Shown: positions 1-9,098 of the stretch, one piece after another
Layout: every line of letters starts with the position of its first letter
Numbering within the stretch: position 1 is the stretch's first letter
Assembly (NCBI RefSeq): GCF_019218265.1
Contig: NZ_JAHUZE010000002.1
Span: 248,001-312,000 of the forward strand
Origin: Maritimibacter dapengensis
GTDB taxonomy: Bacteria; Pseudomonadota; Alphaproteobacteria; Rhodobacterales; Rhodobacteraceae
Reading direction: 5' to 3'
Length of the DNA stretch: 64,000 nt
The notes under the pieces: model-generated
Databases searched by the model: none
What the model saw: the letters and a program-made list of their open reading frames with translations, nothing else
Told to the model about the DNA's origin: nothing
Translations under genes and position numbers: made by a program

Positions 1-131
1 AGGAAACCACCGCGGCGACCCAGGCGCTCGCAAGCTTGGTCGGGGAATTGTTCACGCTCGTCGGTCGGTTCCAGGGCTGGGGCGATGGAGGCCACGAGAT
101 GGACATGGACGTGACCCGACGCATCGCCTGA
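1..131 (+). CDS. Methyl-accepting chemotaxis protein, C-terminal end (partial)
   Basis: Only the last 42 codons are in the window, read in the frame starting at base 3 and ending at TGA 129-131. The translation begins EETTAA-like (ETTAATQALASLVGELFTLV), which is the typical end of the MCP signalling domain (FEETTAAS...LxxEAxxL). The tail then runs through a Gly/Asp-rich stretch (GWGDGGHEMDMD). It does not end in an xWxxF CheR/CheB tether, unlike the chemoreceptor at 28329-31424. The rest of the gene lies left of the window, so ligand domain and topology cannot be judged. Confidence 0.8.
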   Translation, partial: ETTAATQALASLVGELFTLVGRFQGWGDGGHEMDMDVTRRIA

Positions 132-153
132 CGCGAGACTCGTCGACGCGAAA

Positions 154-180
154 GGGCCCGAACATGCGTCCGGGCCCCTT
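154..180. terminator. Hairpin between convergent genes
   Basis: GGGCCCG (154-160) and CGGGCCC (171-177) form a perfect 7-bp GC stem with a 10-nt loop. It lies between the end of the chemoreceptor gene and the end of the converging fadJ-like gene. It is flanked by CTT on the right and AAA on the left, so it is a plausible but weak bidirectional terminator. Confidence 0.5.
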
Positions 181-231
181 GCGATGGATCATTCCCTTGC
201 GCGGCTGAGACGTGCGCGCATGGCGGCGGTA

Positions 232-2418
232 TCAGGCCGCCTTCGCCGCGTTGCCCCCGAAGCGTCCGTAGAACGTCTCGCCTTTCGCGGCGAGGTCGCG
301 CAGGAGGTCGGGACAAGCGAAGCGTTCACCATGGGTTTCGGTCAGGTGGTCGCAGATCTCGACGGCCTTCTCGGCCCCGATCATGTCGAGCCAGGAAAGC
401 GGCCCGCCCGTCCATGGCGCGAAGCCCCAGCCAAGGATCGCACCCACGTCGCCTTCGCGAATGTCCATGAGCACGTTTTCCTCGAGCGCGCGCACGGCCT
501 CGAGCACCTGCGCCATCATCAGGCGATGCTGCACCTCGGTCAGCTCTGGCTGATCGTCGGCGGCCGGATACTTGTCCTTCACGACGTCGGCATAACCCTG
601 TCGCTTGCCTTTCTCGTCGTAATCGTAGAACCCGGCGCCCGATTTCCGGCCCAGCCGGCCGTCGTCATACATCCAGAACATGATTTCGTCCGTGGCGTCG
701 TCGTAGGCATCGCCCATCGCGGCCTTGGTCGCCTTGGCAATTTTCACGCCGAGGTCGATGGAAGTTTCATCCACGAGCTGGAGCGGCCCGACCGGGAAAC
801 CCAGAAGCCGCGCGGCGTTGTCGATCAGCGGAAGTTCCACACCCTCGGTCACCATGCGCACCCCTTCGTTGATGTAGGGGATGATACAGCGGTTGGCGTA
901 GAAGAAGCGCGCGTCGTTCACCACGATCGGCGTCTTGCGGATCTGGCGCACGTAGTCGAGCGCCTTGGCCGTGGCACGGTCACCGGGTTCGGCCCCCTTG
1001 ATGATCTCGACCAGAAGCATCTTTTCGACCGGCGAGAAGAAGTGAATGCCGATGAACTGATCCGGGCGTGAGGATGCCTTGGCCAGATCGGTGATCGGGA
1101 GCGTCGAGGTGTTGGTGGCGAAGATGCAGTCCTCGGGGATCACGGCTTCGACCGCCTTGGTCACTTCGGCCTTGATGCCGGGATCTTCGAACACGGCCTC
1201 GATGATGAGGTCGGCATCCTTGAGCGCATCGTAATCCGTGGTCGCGGTGATCCGACCCAGAACCTCGTCCTTCTTCTCGGGCGTGGTTTTCTTCTTCTTG
1301 ATGCCCGCGTCCAGATAGCTCTCGGTATAGGCTTTGCCCTTGTCCGCGGCCTCCTGTTTCTGGTCGATCAGCACCACCTCGATTCCGGCCTGCGCCGAGA
1401 CGAGCGCGATGCCCGCGCCCATCATGCCAGCACCAAGCACGCCGAGTTTCTTGACCCGCTGGTCGGCCACGCCTTCGGGACGGACCGCGCCTTTTTCCAA
1501 CGCTTCCTTGTTGATGAACAGCGAGCGGATCATGGCGCCCGAGGAGGGGTCCATGATGACCTTGGTGAACCAGCGCGCCTCGATCTTGAGCGCGGTGTCG
1601 AAGGGCACCTGCATGCCTTCGTAAACCGCAGACAACATGGCTTTAGGCGCCGGAAAGGCACCCCAGGTGTTGCCCATGATCATGGCGTTGGCGCCTACCA
1701 TGGTCTGAAAGCCAGCCGGGTGATAGGGCGCGCCGCCGGGGATCTTGTAGCCCTTTGCGTCCCAGGGTTTCACGAGGTCCGCGTCTTTCGCGTCCAACAC
1801 CCAAGCCTTTGCCGCAGCGACCGGATCGTCGGCCACTTCGTCGATGATGCCCGCTTTCACCGCCTGTTCGGGCGAAGACATTTTGGCCTGGAGCAGGAAG
1901 GGCGAGGCCCCCATGACGCCCAGCTTGCGCACGAGCCGCGTGGTGCCGCCCATGCCGGGGAAGATGCCGACCTGAATCTCGGGCAGGCCGATCTTGGCCT
2001 TGGGATTGGGCGCGGCGAATATACGGTGACAGGCGAGGGGCAGTTCGAGCCCGATGCCGAGCGCGGTGCCGGGAAGTGCCGCGGCAACCGGTTTGCCGCC
2101 CTTCTGGGTCTTGGGGTCCATGCCCGCGAGTTCCAGCTTGCGGAGCATCTGGTGGCCGCGCATGGTGCCTTCGAACACACCCTCGGCGCCGTTTTCCTTG
2201 AATTCGGCGAGGATGTTGAGGTCCATGCCTCCCGCGAAGGTGTCCTTGCCCGAGGTGATGACGATGCCCTTCACGCTGTCATCCGACAGCGCCTCTTCGG
2301 ACAGCTTCTCCAGCTCTTCGATGCCCTGAAGCGTGAGCACGTTCATGGACCGGTTGGGCAGGTCCCAGGTGATTACTGCGACGCCGTCGGCGTCTTTTTC
2401 CATGGTGAATTCAGCCAT
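232..2418 (-). CDS. fadJ: Bifunctional enoyl-CoA hydratase / 3-hydroxyacyl-CoA dehydrogenase (FadB/FadJ type)
   Basis: 728 aa, the usual length of the alpha subunit of the fatty-acid oxidation complex. It hydrates trans-2-enoyl-CoA and oxidises the 3-hydroxyacyl-CoA with NAD+. An N-terminal crotonase domain (about 1-190) shows FAGGMD at 61-66 and acidic residues E125 (GIGLEL) and E147 (LPEIQVG) in the places of the catalytic glutamates. A Rossmann NAD domain begins near 323 with GAGMMG (329-334), and the dehydrogenase has GIHFFSPVEK around catalytic H459. The ATG is preceded by AAGGAG. It starts 12 bp after the thiolase gene, so the two subunits are almost certainly co-transcribed and co-translated. 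Whether it is FadB or FadJ in substrate preference cannot be told from sequence. Confidence 0.93.
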   Translation of the reverse strand: MAEFTMEKDADGVAVITWDLPNRSMNVLTLQGIEELEKLSEEALSDDSVKGIVITSGKDTFAGGMDLNILAEFKENGAEGVFEGTMRGHQMLRKLELAGMDPKTQKGGKPVAAALPGTALGIGLELPLACHRIFAAPNPKAKIGLPEIQVGIFPGMGGTTRLVRKLGVMGASPFLLQAKMSSPEQAVKAGIIDEVADDPVAAAKAWVLDAKDADLVKPWDAKGYKIPGGAPYHPAGFQTMVGANAMIMGNTWGAFPAPKAMLSAVYEGMQVPFDTALKIEARWFTKVIMDPSSGAMIRSLFINKEALEKGAVRPEGVADQRVKKLGVLGAGMMGAGIALVSAQAGIEVVLIDQKQEAADKGKAYTESYLDAGIKKKKTTPEKKDEVLGRITATTDYDALKDADLIIEAVFEDPGIKAEVTKAVEAVIPEDCIFATNTSTLPITDLAKASSRPDQFIGIHFFSPVEKMLLVEIIKGAEPGDRATAKALDYVRQIRKTPIVVNDARFFYANRCIIPYINEGVRMVTEGVELPLIDNAARLLGFPVGPLQLVDETSIDLGVKIAKATKAAMGDAYDDATDEIMFWMYDDGRLGRKSGAGFYDYDEKGKRQGYADVVKDKYPAADDQPELTEVQHRLMMAQVLEAVRALEENVLMDIREGDVGAILGWGFAPWTGGPLSWLDMIGAEKAVEICDHLTETHGERFACPDLLRDLAAKGETFYGRFGGNAAKAA

Positions 2419-2430
2419 TGGTCAAACTCC

Positions 2431-3642
2431 TTACACGCGCTCGATGATGGTGGCCGCGCCCATGCCCGAGGCGACGCAGAGGGTGGCGAGGCCGACTTCC
2501 TTGTCGGTGCGCTCCATCTCGTCGAGCAGGGTGCCGATGATGATCGCGCCGGACGCCCCGAGCGGATGGCCCATGGCGATGGCGCCGCCGTTCACGTTGA
2601 CCTTGGAATGGTCGACGTCGAAGGCTTGCATGAAGCGAAGGACGACGGCCGAGAAGGCTTCGTTCACCTCGAACAGGTCGATGTCGGAAATCGACATGCC
2701 GGACGTCTCGAGAATGCGCTGGGTCGCGGGGACCGGGCCGGTGAGCATGATGGTCGGATCGGTGCCGATCTTGGCCGTTGCGCGGATGCGGGCGCGGGGT
2801 TTCAGCCCGTGCTTCTCACCAAATTCCTTGGAGCCGACGAGCACGGCGGCAGAGCCATCGACGATGCCCGACGAGTTGCCCGCGTGGTGGACGTGGTTGA
2901 TCTTCTCCAGATGCGGGTATTTGAGCTTCGCGACCTTGTCAAAGCCGGGCATGACCTCGCCCAGATCCTTGAAGGCTGGTTTCAGCGCGCCCAATGCCTG
3001 CATGTCGGTGCCGCGACGGATGTATTCGTCGTGGTCGAGGATCGGGAGGCCGTTCACGTCACGGATCGTGACGAGCGACTTGTCGAAACGGCCATCGTCA
3101 ACGGCTTCGGCGGCGCGACGCTGGCTTTCCACGGCGAGTTCGTCGACATCGTCACGGGTGAAACCGTACTCGGTCGCGATGATGTCGGCGGCGATGCCCT
3201 GTGGCACGAAATACTGGTCCATCGCGACGGTCGGATCGACCGCGACGGCGGCCCCGTCCGACCCCATGGCGACGCGGGACATCATCTCGATCCCGCCTGC
3301 GATATAGGCTTCGCCGCCACCCCCGGCGACCTGGTTGGCCGCGAGGTTCACGGCTTCCATGCCTGAGGCGCAGAAGCGGTTGATCGACAGGCCCGGAATG
3401 CGCTCGTCGAGATCGGAGGCGAGCACGGTGGTGCGGGCAAGGCAGCCGCCCTGTTCGAACGCCTGTGTCGCGTTGCCCCAGATCACGTCTTCGACGGCGT
3501 GGCCTTCGAGACCCGAGCGCTCCTTGATCGCGTTCAGCATCTGCTTGCCAAGCGACACGGCGGTCACTTCGTGCAAGGAGCCGTCCTTGCGGCCCTTGCC
3601 GCGCGGAGAACGCACGGCGTCATAGATATATGCGTCAGCCAT
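2431..3642 (-). CDS. fadA: Acetyl-CoA C-acyltransferase (3-ketoacyl-CoA thiolase)
   Basis: 403 aa, full thiolase length. It cleaves 3-ketoacyl-CoA with CoA, the last step of beta-oxidation. The nucleophilic cysteine is C91 (NRFCASGMEA), the catalytic histidine is H359 in GHPLGASGA, and the second active-site cysteine is C389 (LCVASGMG). The ATG has an AAAGGAC ribosome site. It sits 20 bp after the GST gene and 12 bp before fadJ on the same strand, the usual thiolase-first order. A role in acetoacetyl-CoA synthesis is possible, but the fadJ partner favours beta-oxidation. Confidence 0.93.
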   Translation of the reverse strand: MADAYIYDAVRSPRGKGRKDGSLHEVTAVSLGKQMLNAIKERSGLEGHAVEDVIWGNATQAFEQGGCLARTTVLASDLDERIPGLSINRFCASGMEAVNLAANQVAGGGGEAYIAGGIEMMSRVAMGSDGAAVAVDPTVAMDQYFVPQGIAADIIATEYGFTRDDVDELAVESQRRAAEAVDDGRFDKSLVTIRDVNGLPILDHDEYIRRGTDMQALGALKPAFKDLGEVMPGFDKVAKLKYPHLEKINHVHHAGNSSGIVDGSAAVLVGSKEFGEKHGLKPRARIRATAKIGTDPTIMLTGPVPATQRILETSGMSISDIDLFEVNEAFSAVVLRFMQAFDVDHSKVNVNGGAIAMGHPLGASGAIIIGTLLDEMERTDKEVGLATLCVASGMGAATIIERV

Positions 3643-3662
3643 ATCTTGTCCTTTCTACGGGG

Positions 3663-4298
3663 TCAGGCCCGGTCGGCGGGCGAGCCGGGCATCAGGTCGT
3701 AGGGGTGTTTCCACCCCGGCGTTTGCGAAATGCGTTCGAGCCACCGGGCGACCGCCGGGAATTCCTCGGCGTCGTAGCCGAAGGGCTCGGGGTAGAAGAG
3801 GTAGGAACAGCAGGACATGTCGGCCATCGTGAGCCCGTCGCCGACGAGCCAGTCACGCTGCGAGAGTTCTCCGTCCAAAACCTTTAGGGCGCCTTTGACG
3901 CGGCCGGTGTTGAAGGCGATCACGTCGTCGTTGCGATGCTTTTCGGGCAGGAAGTTCGTCAGGAACCGGGTCATGCCGAATTGCGACGAGCCCTTGTGGT
4001 TGTCCCAGAACTGCCAACGCAGGATTTCACGCTCTTCCTCGGGCGTCTTGCCGCCGAATTTGCCGGTTTTCTCGACGATCCAGTGTTGGATGACACCGGA
4101 TTGGGTGAGCTTCAGATCTCCGTCGATCAGGATCGGTGCTTCGCCCATCGCGTTCAGCGCGCGGTATTCCGGGCTGCGGGCTTCACCGTTGAAGAAATCG
4201 ACATAGACCGGCTCCCACTCGATGCCGGAAAGTTCGAGCGGCAGGGCCGCTTTGTAGGAATTGCCGCTTTCACCGAAGCAGTAGAGTTTCACAGACAT
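3663..4298 (-). CDS. Glutathione S-transferase family protein
   Basis: 211 aa. The thioredoxin-like N-terminal half (about 1-80) contains the glutathione-binding APIL segment with its cis-proline (GEAPILIDG) and the downstream TQSGVI pocket, where S replaces the E more often seen before S. The helical C-terminal half carries the capping motif LTMADMSCCSY. The ATG follows GGGAGGA. Its place inside the beta-oxidation cluster suggests a detoxifying or isomerase role linked to acyl substrates, which is inference. The substrate is unknown. Confidence 0.85.
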   Translation of the reverse strand: MSVKLYCFGESGNSYKAALPLELSGIEWEPVYVDFFNGEARSPEYRALNAMGEAPILIDGDLKLTQSGVIQHWIVEKTGKFGGKTPEEEREILRWQFWDNHKGSSQFGMTRFLTNFLPEKHRNDDVIAFNTGRVKGALKVLDGELSQRDWLVGDGLTMADMSCCSYLFYPEPFGYDAEEFPAVARWLERISQTPGWKHPYDLMPGSPADRA

Positions 4299-4405
4299 CG
4301 CGTCCTCCCAGTCGCCGTGACCGGAGGCGGTGCCCCCGGACCCCCTGTATGTTTTCGAACCGGAGAAGGGGCGGGGGCGGCCCTCTCCGGTGTCCGTTCA
4401 TCGGG

Positions 4406-4912
4406 TCAGGGCAGGCGGACGCCTTCGAAATCCGGGTAGACCGCCTTGACCATGTTGTATTGCTGGTCCGCTTCGATCCGGACGAGATACCACCCGTCGC
4501 CGTCCTGGAAGACGAGCGTCTGGCTGCGGAGCGTCTTTTGCGACTGCTCCGGCGGCGTGATCTTGGTCACGGTCGGGATGAAAGCGTAGGGCGTGCCGTC
4601 GGGGGTGTCGCCGGTCTTCATCTGCCGCACGTTCATGGAGAACGCGTCGATTTTGATGTCGGACATGAAGATGCCCATCTGCTTCGCCATCGTCTGTTTC
4701 AACTCGGCGCCGGTCATTCCGCCCATCTGGTCGGCCATGTAATCGACGAGCTTGGGCGGCAGGATCTGCACGATCCGGTCGTAATCGCCCGAGGTATATG
4801 CGGATGCGAAATTGTTGACCGTGGTTTCCACCGCGGCGCGGTCGTTCTGGTCAAAGGCCATCGCGCCCGCGGGCAGCGTGGCGATCAGGGCGGCGGCAAT
4901 CAGACGTTTCAT
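4406..4912 (-). CDS. Secreted NTF2-like protein, function unknown
   Basis: 168 aa with a clear N-terminal signal peptide (MKRLIAAALIATLPAGAMA, cleavage about residue 19). The mature part starts with a helix (VETTVNNFASAYTSGDYDRI) and ends in strands (LVFQDGDGWYLVRI), a pattern like SnoaL/NTF2-fold periplasmic proteins. The ATG follows GAGGAGG. It lies 9 bp after the 70-aa gene in the minus-strand beta-oxidation run. I do not recognise a specific family. Confidence 0.7.
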   Translation of the reverse strand: MKRLIAAALIATLPAGAMAFDQNDRAAVETTVNNFASAYTSGDYDRIVQILPPKLVDYMADQMGGMTGAELKQTMAKQMGIFMSDIKIDAFSMNVRQMKTGDTPDGTPYAFIPTVTKITPPEQSQKTLRSQTLVFQDGDGWYLVRIEADQQYNMVKAVYPDFEGVRLP

Positions 4913-4921
4913 CTTTCCTCC

Positions 4922-5134
4922 TCAGCGTTTGCGCGCGTCGAGTTCCGAATTGAAAAGGCGCAGACGGTGGGTCAGGGCCTCGTGATCGGTGACGCTGTCG
5001 AAATGTTCGAACAGGAAGGACAGAGCCTCGCCTTCGTCCAGCCCCGCTTCGCGAGCGAAGCGTTTGAGGCGCCGGTAGCCGTCTTCGGTCATGGCGGCCG
5101 GGAACCTTCGGGTCAGGCGGAACGGTTTGGGCAT
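4922..5134 (-). CDS. Small hypothetical protein (70 aa)
   Basis: 70 aa, basic N-terminus (MPKPFRLTRRF) followed by predicted helices (EDGYRRLKRFAREAGLDEGEA cut to its first part resembles a short helix-turn-helix-like segment). The ATG has a strong GGAGGA site 8 bp upstream. It lies 25 bp downstream of the acyl-CoA dehydrogenase gene on the same strand. Codon use matches its neighbours, so it is probably real. No family or function is recognised. Confidence 0.6.
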   Translation of the reverse strand: MPKPFRLTRRFPAAMTEDGYRRLKRFAREAGLDEGEALSFLFEHFDSVTDHEALTHRLRLFNSELDARKR

Positions 5135-5159
5135 CTGGCTCTGTCCTCCCTTTCGTCGA

Positions 5160-6938
5160 TCAGAACGCCTCGGCGTCCAGCGCCATCACCGGGTCCGCGC
5201 CGGAGGTGATCCGGGCGAGGTGCATGGAGATCGCTGGGAGCTGCCGCTTCATGTAGTAGCGGCCCGTGGCGAGCTTCGTTTCATAGAACGCCGCGTCCCC
5301 CGTGCCTTCGTCAAGGGCTGCCTGTGCCGCCACGGCCATGCGCGCCCACATGTAGCCCAAGGCCACGTGGCCGAACATGGTCATGAAATCATAGGAGCCC
5401 GCGAGCGCGTGGTTCGGGTTCTTCATACCGTTCTGCATGAAGAACATGGCGGCTTCCTGAAGCTCTTTCGACCCCTGTTTCAGCGGATCGAGGAAATCGG
5501 CCTTCAAGGCTTCGTTACCCTCGTGCTCTTTCGTGAAGCTCTTGACCAGGTCGAAGAAGGCCATGACGTGCTTGCCGCTGTCGGTGGCGAGCTTTCGGCC
5601 GACGAGGTCGAGCGCCTGGATGCCGTTGGCACCTTCGTAGATCATCGCGATCCGGGCGTCGCGGGTGAACTGCGACATGCCCCATTCCTCGATGTAGCCG
5701 TGACCGCCGTAGACTTGCTGCGCGAGAACCGCGTTCTCGAAGCCCTTGTCGGTGAGGAAGCCCTTCACGACCGGGATCAGAAGCGACACGAGGCCCTCGG
5801 CGTCCGCATCATCTTGGCGGTGCGAACGGTCGATGAGCTCGGCCGCCCAGAGCACCAGCGCGCGGCCACCTTCGACGAAAGATTTCTGATCCATCAACGA
5901 GCGACGGATGTCGGGGTGCACGATCAGCGGATCGGCCGGCTTGTCGGGGTATTCCGCCCCGGTCACGGCGCGGCCCTGAAGCCGGTCCTTGGCATAGTCG
6001 AGCGCGTTCTGATAGGCGACGACCGCCTGGCTCAGGCCCTGAACGCCGACGCCGAGACGTGCCTCGTTCATCATGGTGAACATGGCGCGCATGCCCTTGT
6101 GTTCCTGACCCAGCAGGTAGCCGGTCGCCTCGTCATAGTTCATGACGCAGGTGGCGTTTCCGTGGATCCCCATCTTCTCTTCGAGCGCGCCGACAGAGAC
6201 GCCGTTGCGTTCACCCAGCGAGCCGTCGTCGTTGACGAGGAACTTGGGCACGATGAAGAGCGAGATACCTTTCACGCCATCGGGGCCGCCCGGAATTTTC
6301 GCGAGGACAAGGTGGATGACGTTGTCCGACATGTCGTGATCGCCGGCGGAGATGAAGATCTTCTGCCCGGAAATCTTGTAGGTTCCATCGTCCTGCGGCT
6401 CGGCTTTCGTGCGCATGAGGCCCAGATCGGTCCCGCAATGCGGCTCGGTCAGGTTCATGGTGCCGGTCCAGTCGCAGGTGACCATGTTCGGCAGGTAGGT
6501 CTGTTTCTGCTCGTCCGTCCCGTGGGCATGGATCGCGGAATAGGCGCCGTGGGTCAGGCCCTGATACATCATGAAGGCCATACCGGCGGACGAGAAGATC
6601 TCGCCCGTCGCGGAGCCCATGATCGTCGGCATGCCCTGACCGCCGTATTCCGGGTCACAGTCGAGACCGGGCCAGCCGCCTTCCTTGAGTTGCTCGAACG
6701 CGTCCTTGAAGCCGGTGGGCGTGCGCACGACACCGTTTTCCAGCGTGCAGCCTTCCTTGTCGCCGACCGCGTTCAGGGGCGCGATCACTTCGGAGGCGAT
6801 TTTGCCGGCCTCTTCGAGGATGGCGGAGGTGAAGGACGGATCAAGTTCGTCGTAACCCGGAATGTCGCTCGCATCGACCTTGAACAGGTCGTGGAGCAGG
6901 AAGGCCATGTCACGGGTATCAGCGGTGTAGCTCGGCAT
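5160..6938 (-). CDS. Acyl-CoA dehydrogenase (long form with extra C-terminal domain)
   Basis: 592 aa, longer than classic 380-aa enzymes and typical of the subfamily with an added C-terminal domain, which includes FadE-like and DmdC-like enzymes. FAD-dependent alpha,beta-dehydrogenation of acyl-CoA is expected. The FAD/substrate region [10 protein letters not shown] is at 165-174, and the catalytic base is E435 in IYEGANGIQ. The [11 protein letters not shown] segment is at 413-423. The ATG follows AGGGAGA. It is the first enzyme gene downstream of a MerR regulator and heads the run to the thiolase and FadJ genes. Substrate chain length, or methylmercaptopropionyl-CoA as in DmdC, cannot be decided from sequence. 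Confidence 0.9.
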   Translation of the reverse strand: MPSYTADTRDMAFLLHDLFKVDASDIPGYDELDPSFTSAILEEAGKIASEVIAPLNAVGDKEGCTLENGVVRTPTGFKDAFEQLKEGGWPGLDCDPEYGGQGMPTIMGSATGEIFSSAGMAFMMYQGLTHGAYSAIHAHGTDEQKQTYLPNMVTCDWTGTMNLTEPHCGTDLGLMRTKAEPQDDGTYKISGQKIFISAGDHDMSDNVIHLVLAKIPGGPDGVKGISLFIVPKFLVNDDGSLGERNGVSVGALEEKMGIHGNATCVMNYDEATGYLLGQEHKGMRAMFTMMNEARLGVGVQGLSQAVVAYQNALDYAKDRLQGRAVTGAEYPDKPADPLIVHPDIRRSLMDQKSFVEGGRALVLWAAELIDRSHRQDDADAEGLVSLLIPVVKGFLTDKGFENAVLAQQVYGGHGYIEEWGMSQFTRDARIAMIYEGANGIQALDLVGRKLATDSGKHVMAFFDLVKSFTKEHEGNEALKADFLDPLKQGSKELQEAAMFFMQNGMKNPNHALAGSYDFMTMFGHVALGYMWARMAVAAQAALDEGTGDAAFYETKLATGRYYMKRQLPAISMHLARITSGADPVMALDAEAF

Positions 6939-7001
6939 TTTCTCTCCCTAAGCGTCGTAAGGCGGTGCCTGTTGAATTAGTGGGTCGTCGGTCGGGGCCG
7001 C

Positions 7002-7400
7002 TTATTGCGCGGCCTCGTCCTGTTCCATCGATTTGAGCATCCGCCGACCCCAGTCGAGCTGGTCGGACAGGTCACGGATCGCTTCGTCGAGTTCTTCGCG
7101 CTGGGCCTTGAGCTCGTCGAGATGGGTCTCGGCAAGGTCGATGGTGCGCGTGTATTGCGTTATCTGCTGGTCGCCCACGTGATAGAGGTCGAGCAGTTGG
7201 CGGATTTCCTCGAGTGGAAAGCCGAACCGCTTGCCGCGCAGAATGAGTTTGAGACGGGCGCGATCAGAGCGCGTGAACAGGCGTTTCTGGCCCTCACGCA
7301 CGGGCGACAGAAGTTCTTTCTGTTCGTAAAAGCGCAGGGTGCGGGCGGTGACGCCGAACTGATCGCACATCTCGCGAATGGTCATCAGATCGTCAGACAT
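7002..7400 (-). CDS. MerR-family regulator of the beta-oxidation cluster
   Basis: 132 aa from the ATG at 7400, which has GGAGAAA upstream; an upstream in-frame start would add 20 poorly conserved residues. The N-terminal winged helix-turn-helix (MTIREMCDQFGVTARTLRFY) is followed by a long C-terminal coiled coil (about 75-125) and lacks metal-binding cysteines. This is the form of LiuR/AcdR-type MerR proteins that control acyl-CoA degradation genes. It lies 63 bp upstream of the acyl-CoA dehydrogenase gene. An array of ACGT half-sites directly upstream (7465-7496) is its probable operator, implying autoregulation. Confidence 0.88.
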   Translation of the reverse strand: MSDDLMTIREMCDQFGVTARTLRFYEQKELLSPVREGQKRLFTRSDRARLKLILRGKRFGFPLEEIRQLLDLYHVGDQQITQYTRTIDLAETHLDELKAQREELDEAIRDLSDQLDWGRRMLKSMEQDEAAQ

Positions 7401-7464
7401 GAATTTCTCCGGTTGGTTGCCGTGATCCCATGTAGGGCGGTCCGGAGCGGAATTCAGCAAAAGA

Positions 7465-7496
7465 TTACGTTAACGTCAACGTAACGTGACGTAACG
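7465..7496. promoter_or_regulatory. Candidate MerR operator array
   Basis: The stretch contains five ACGT cores at 9-11-bp or shorter spacing. Read on the minus strand, 7465-7479 is TTGACGTTAACGTAA, a near-palindrome of the type I recall for LiuR-like MerR regulators. It lies 65 bp upstream of the MerR start codon, in the right place for a promoter-spacer operator. Assignment is by pattern only. Confidence 0.55.
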
Positions 7497-7573
7497 AGGT
7501 GCGTAGCCCTGTTTTGCGGCCTGAAATACAGGTCGTGATCCCGGAAATTCGTCAGTCGGGCGGGAATCAGGCG

Positions 7574-7963
7574 CTATTCGATGGTCCGAGCGACCTGATC
7601 GCGCAGGTCCTTGAGCTCGTCTCGCGCCTCTTGCAGTTCGGCGATCTGCTTGTCGAGGACGGAAAGCTGTTCGGTCGCATTGCGCACCCAGGTCTGATTC
7701 TGCGCCTCGGACCCTTGCTCGTCATAGATGAGAAGGAACTGGCGGCAATCCTCGAGCGAAAAGCCGAAGCGACGACCGCGCATGATGAGCGTCATCCGTG
7801 CAACCTCGCGCGAGGTGTACCAACGTGTGCGGCCTTCTTTTTCGGGTTCGAGAAGCTCGATGTATTCGTAATAGCGAAGCGTGCGCGGCGTTACGTCGAA
7901 CTTGTCGCACATCTCCTTGAAGGACAGCCGATCGGTTTTGACGTCGTTCATCGTATCTTTCAT
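7574..7963 (-). CDS. MerR-family transcriptional regulator
   Basis: 129 aa, the same architecture as the MerR protein at 7002-7400: winged HTH (LSFKEMCDKFDVTPRTLRYY), a second recognition segment (GRTRWYTSREVARM) and a C-terminal coiled coil. The annotated ATG at 7963 has GGAGAG directly against it; the in-frame ATG at 7951 (MNDVKTD) is the alternative start. It lies 173 bp upstream of the other MerR start codon on the same strand, and the two look like paralogues. It is divergent from the thioesterase gene at 8140. Target genes are unknown but probably fatty-acid related. Confidence 0.85.
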   Translation of the reverse strand: MKDTMNDVKTDRLSFKEMCDKFDVTPRTLRYYEYIELLEPEKEGRTRWYTSREVARMTLIMRGRRFGFSLEDCRQFLLIYDEQGSEAQNQTWVRNATEQLSVLDKQIAELQEARDELKDLRDQVARTIE

Positions 7964-8139
7964 CTCTCCAGCCCTACGCAGTCTAACCCTGTTCGTGACG
8001 CAGCGTAACTGCGGATTCGATGAGCAGCAAGAGATTTCGCGATGCGGAAGATTGTTTCACATGGCGACATCCCGGATGGCTTGCACTCGTCGCGTCAGTT
8101 GTGAATATCGGAGGCAAACCAAGAAATGGGCGAGGACAT

Positions 8140-8598
8140 ATGGATCCGGAAACCAAGACCAAGCTGGCACGCCAGTTCATCGAAGCGATCCCCTTCAGCC
8201 GCGTGCTGGGGATGCAACTCGATGAAATCAGCGAGGGGCGGGCGGTGTGTTCGATGCCGTATGACACGCGATTCGTCGGAGACCCGGACACCGCCGTCAT
8301 TCACGGCGGCGCGGTTTCGGCATTGATGGACACCTGTTCAGGTGCGGCGGTGATGAGCCATCCGGACGCGCCGGTGGTGACGGCGACCATCGACCTGCGG
8401 ATCGACTACATGCGTGCAGCGACACCGGGGCAGCGGATTAACTGCGAGGCGACCTGTTATCACGTCACGCGCTCGGTCGCCTTCGTGCGCTGCGTGGCCT
8501 TCGACGATGACCACGACAACCCGGTGGCAAGCGCAGTCGGTGCCTTCACGGCGGACCGGGGCAAGGCCTCGCGTCGGTCGAGCGAGGCCCTGTCATGA
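8140..8598 (+). CDS. PaaI-type hotdog thioesterase
   Basis: 152 aa from the ATG at 8140 (GAGGA just upstream); a longer frame from 8020 adds residues unlike the family. The hotdog-fold signature is IHGGAVSALMDTCSGAA near residues 50-65, with the conserved HGG entering the central helix. Members hydrolyse acyl- or aryl-CoA. The stop overlaps the next gene's start by four bases (ATGA), and the next gene is another hotdog protein, so they may form a heteromeric enzyme. The natural substrate is not known. Confidence 0.85.
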   Translation: MDPETKTKLARQFIEAIPFSRVLGMQLDEISEGRAVCSMPYDTRFVGDPDTAVIHGGAVSALMDTCSGAAVMSHPDAPVVTATIDLRIDYMRAATPGQRINCEATCYHVTRSVAFVRCVAFDDDHDNPVASAVGAFTADRGKASRRSSEALS

Positions 8599-9098
8599 AG
8601 CGCCCGGAACCGGTTCAGGTCATCAAGGGACGGCGCGAGGCCGCGCTCACAGGGCTGGTCGCGCGTGTGCCCTATATCCAGTTCCTGGGCGTCGAGTTCG
8701 ACCGGCGTGGCGACGAGCTGACCGCCGTTTTGCCGTTCAAGGACGAGCTGATCGGAAACCCCGCGTTGCCGGCGCTTCATGGTGGGGTGACGGCGGCGTT
8801 TCTGGAAATCACCGCGATCATAGAGCTTGGCTGGGCGGCGCTCTGGGACGAGATGGAGACGGGGCGTATCGCTGCCGAAGACATCACGCCGGCGGCCATG
8901 CCGCGCCTGCCGAAGACCATCGACTTCACCGTCGATTACCTGCGGTCCGGTCTTCCGCGCGACGCCTATGCGCGCGCGCGGATCAATCGGTCGGGGCGCC
9001 GTTACGCAAGCGTGCATGTCGAGGCGTGGCAGGACAACCGAACGCGGCTTTATGCGCAGGCCACGGGGCATTTCCTGATGCCTGCACCGAATGGCTGA
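8595..9098 (+). CDS. PaaI-type hotdog thioesterase, second copy
   Basis: 167 aa. The central motif is ALHGGVTAAFLEITAIIEL, equivalent to the HGG helix of the preceding gene. A 25-residue insertion (WDEMETGRIAAEDITPAAM) follows it. It is translationally coupled to the upstream thioesterase (4-bp overlap) and to the MATE gene downstream (8-bp overlap). Sequence divergence from its neighbour suggests different roles in a mixed oligomer or different substrates. Confidence 0.82.
   Translation: MKRPEPVQVIKGRREAALTGLVARVPYIQFLGVEFDRRGDELTAVLPFKDELIGNPALPALHGGVTAAFLEITAIIELGWAALWDEMETGRIAAEDITPAAMPRLPKTIDFTVDYLRSGLPRDAYARARINRSGRRYASVHVEAWQDNRTRLYAQATGHFLMPAPNG

Noticed and set aside
1720-3366. 548-codon open frame on the plus strand, and similar long frames at 5091-6980 and 12358-13104 (minus)
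   Set aside because: They lie fully antisense to fadJ/fadA, the acyl-CoA dehydrogenase and the 5'-nucleotidase, whose motifs are unmistakable. Long antisense frames are expected in GC-rich DNA, and the translations are Arg/His/Gly-rich without domains.
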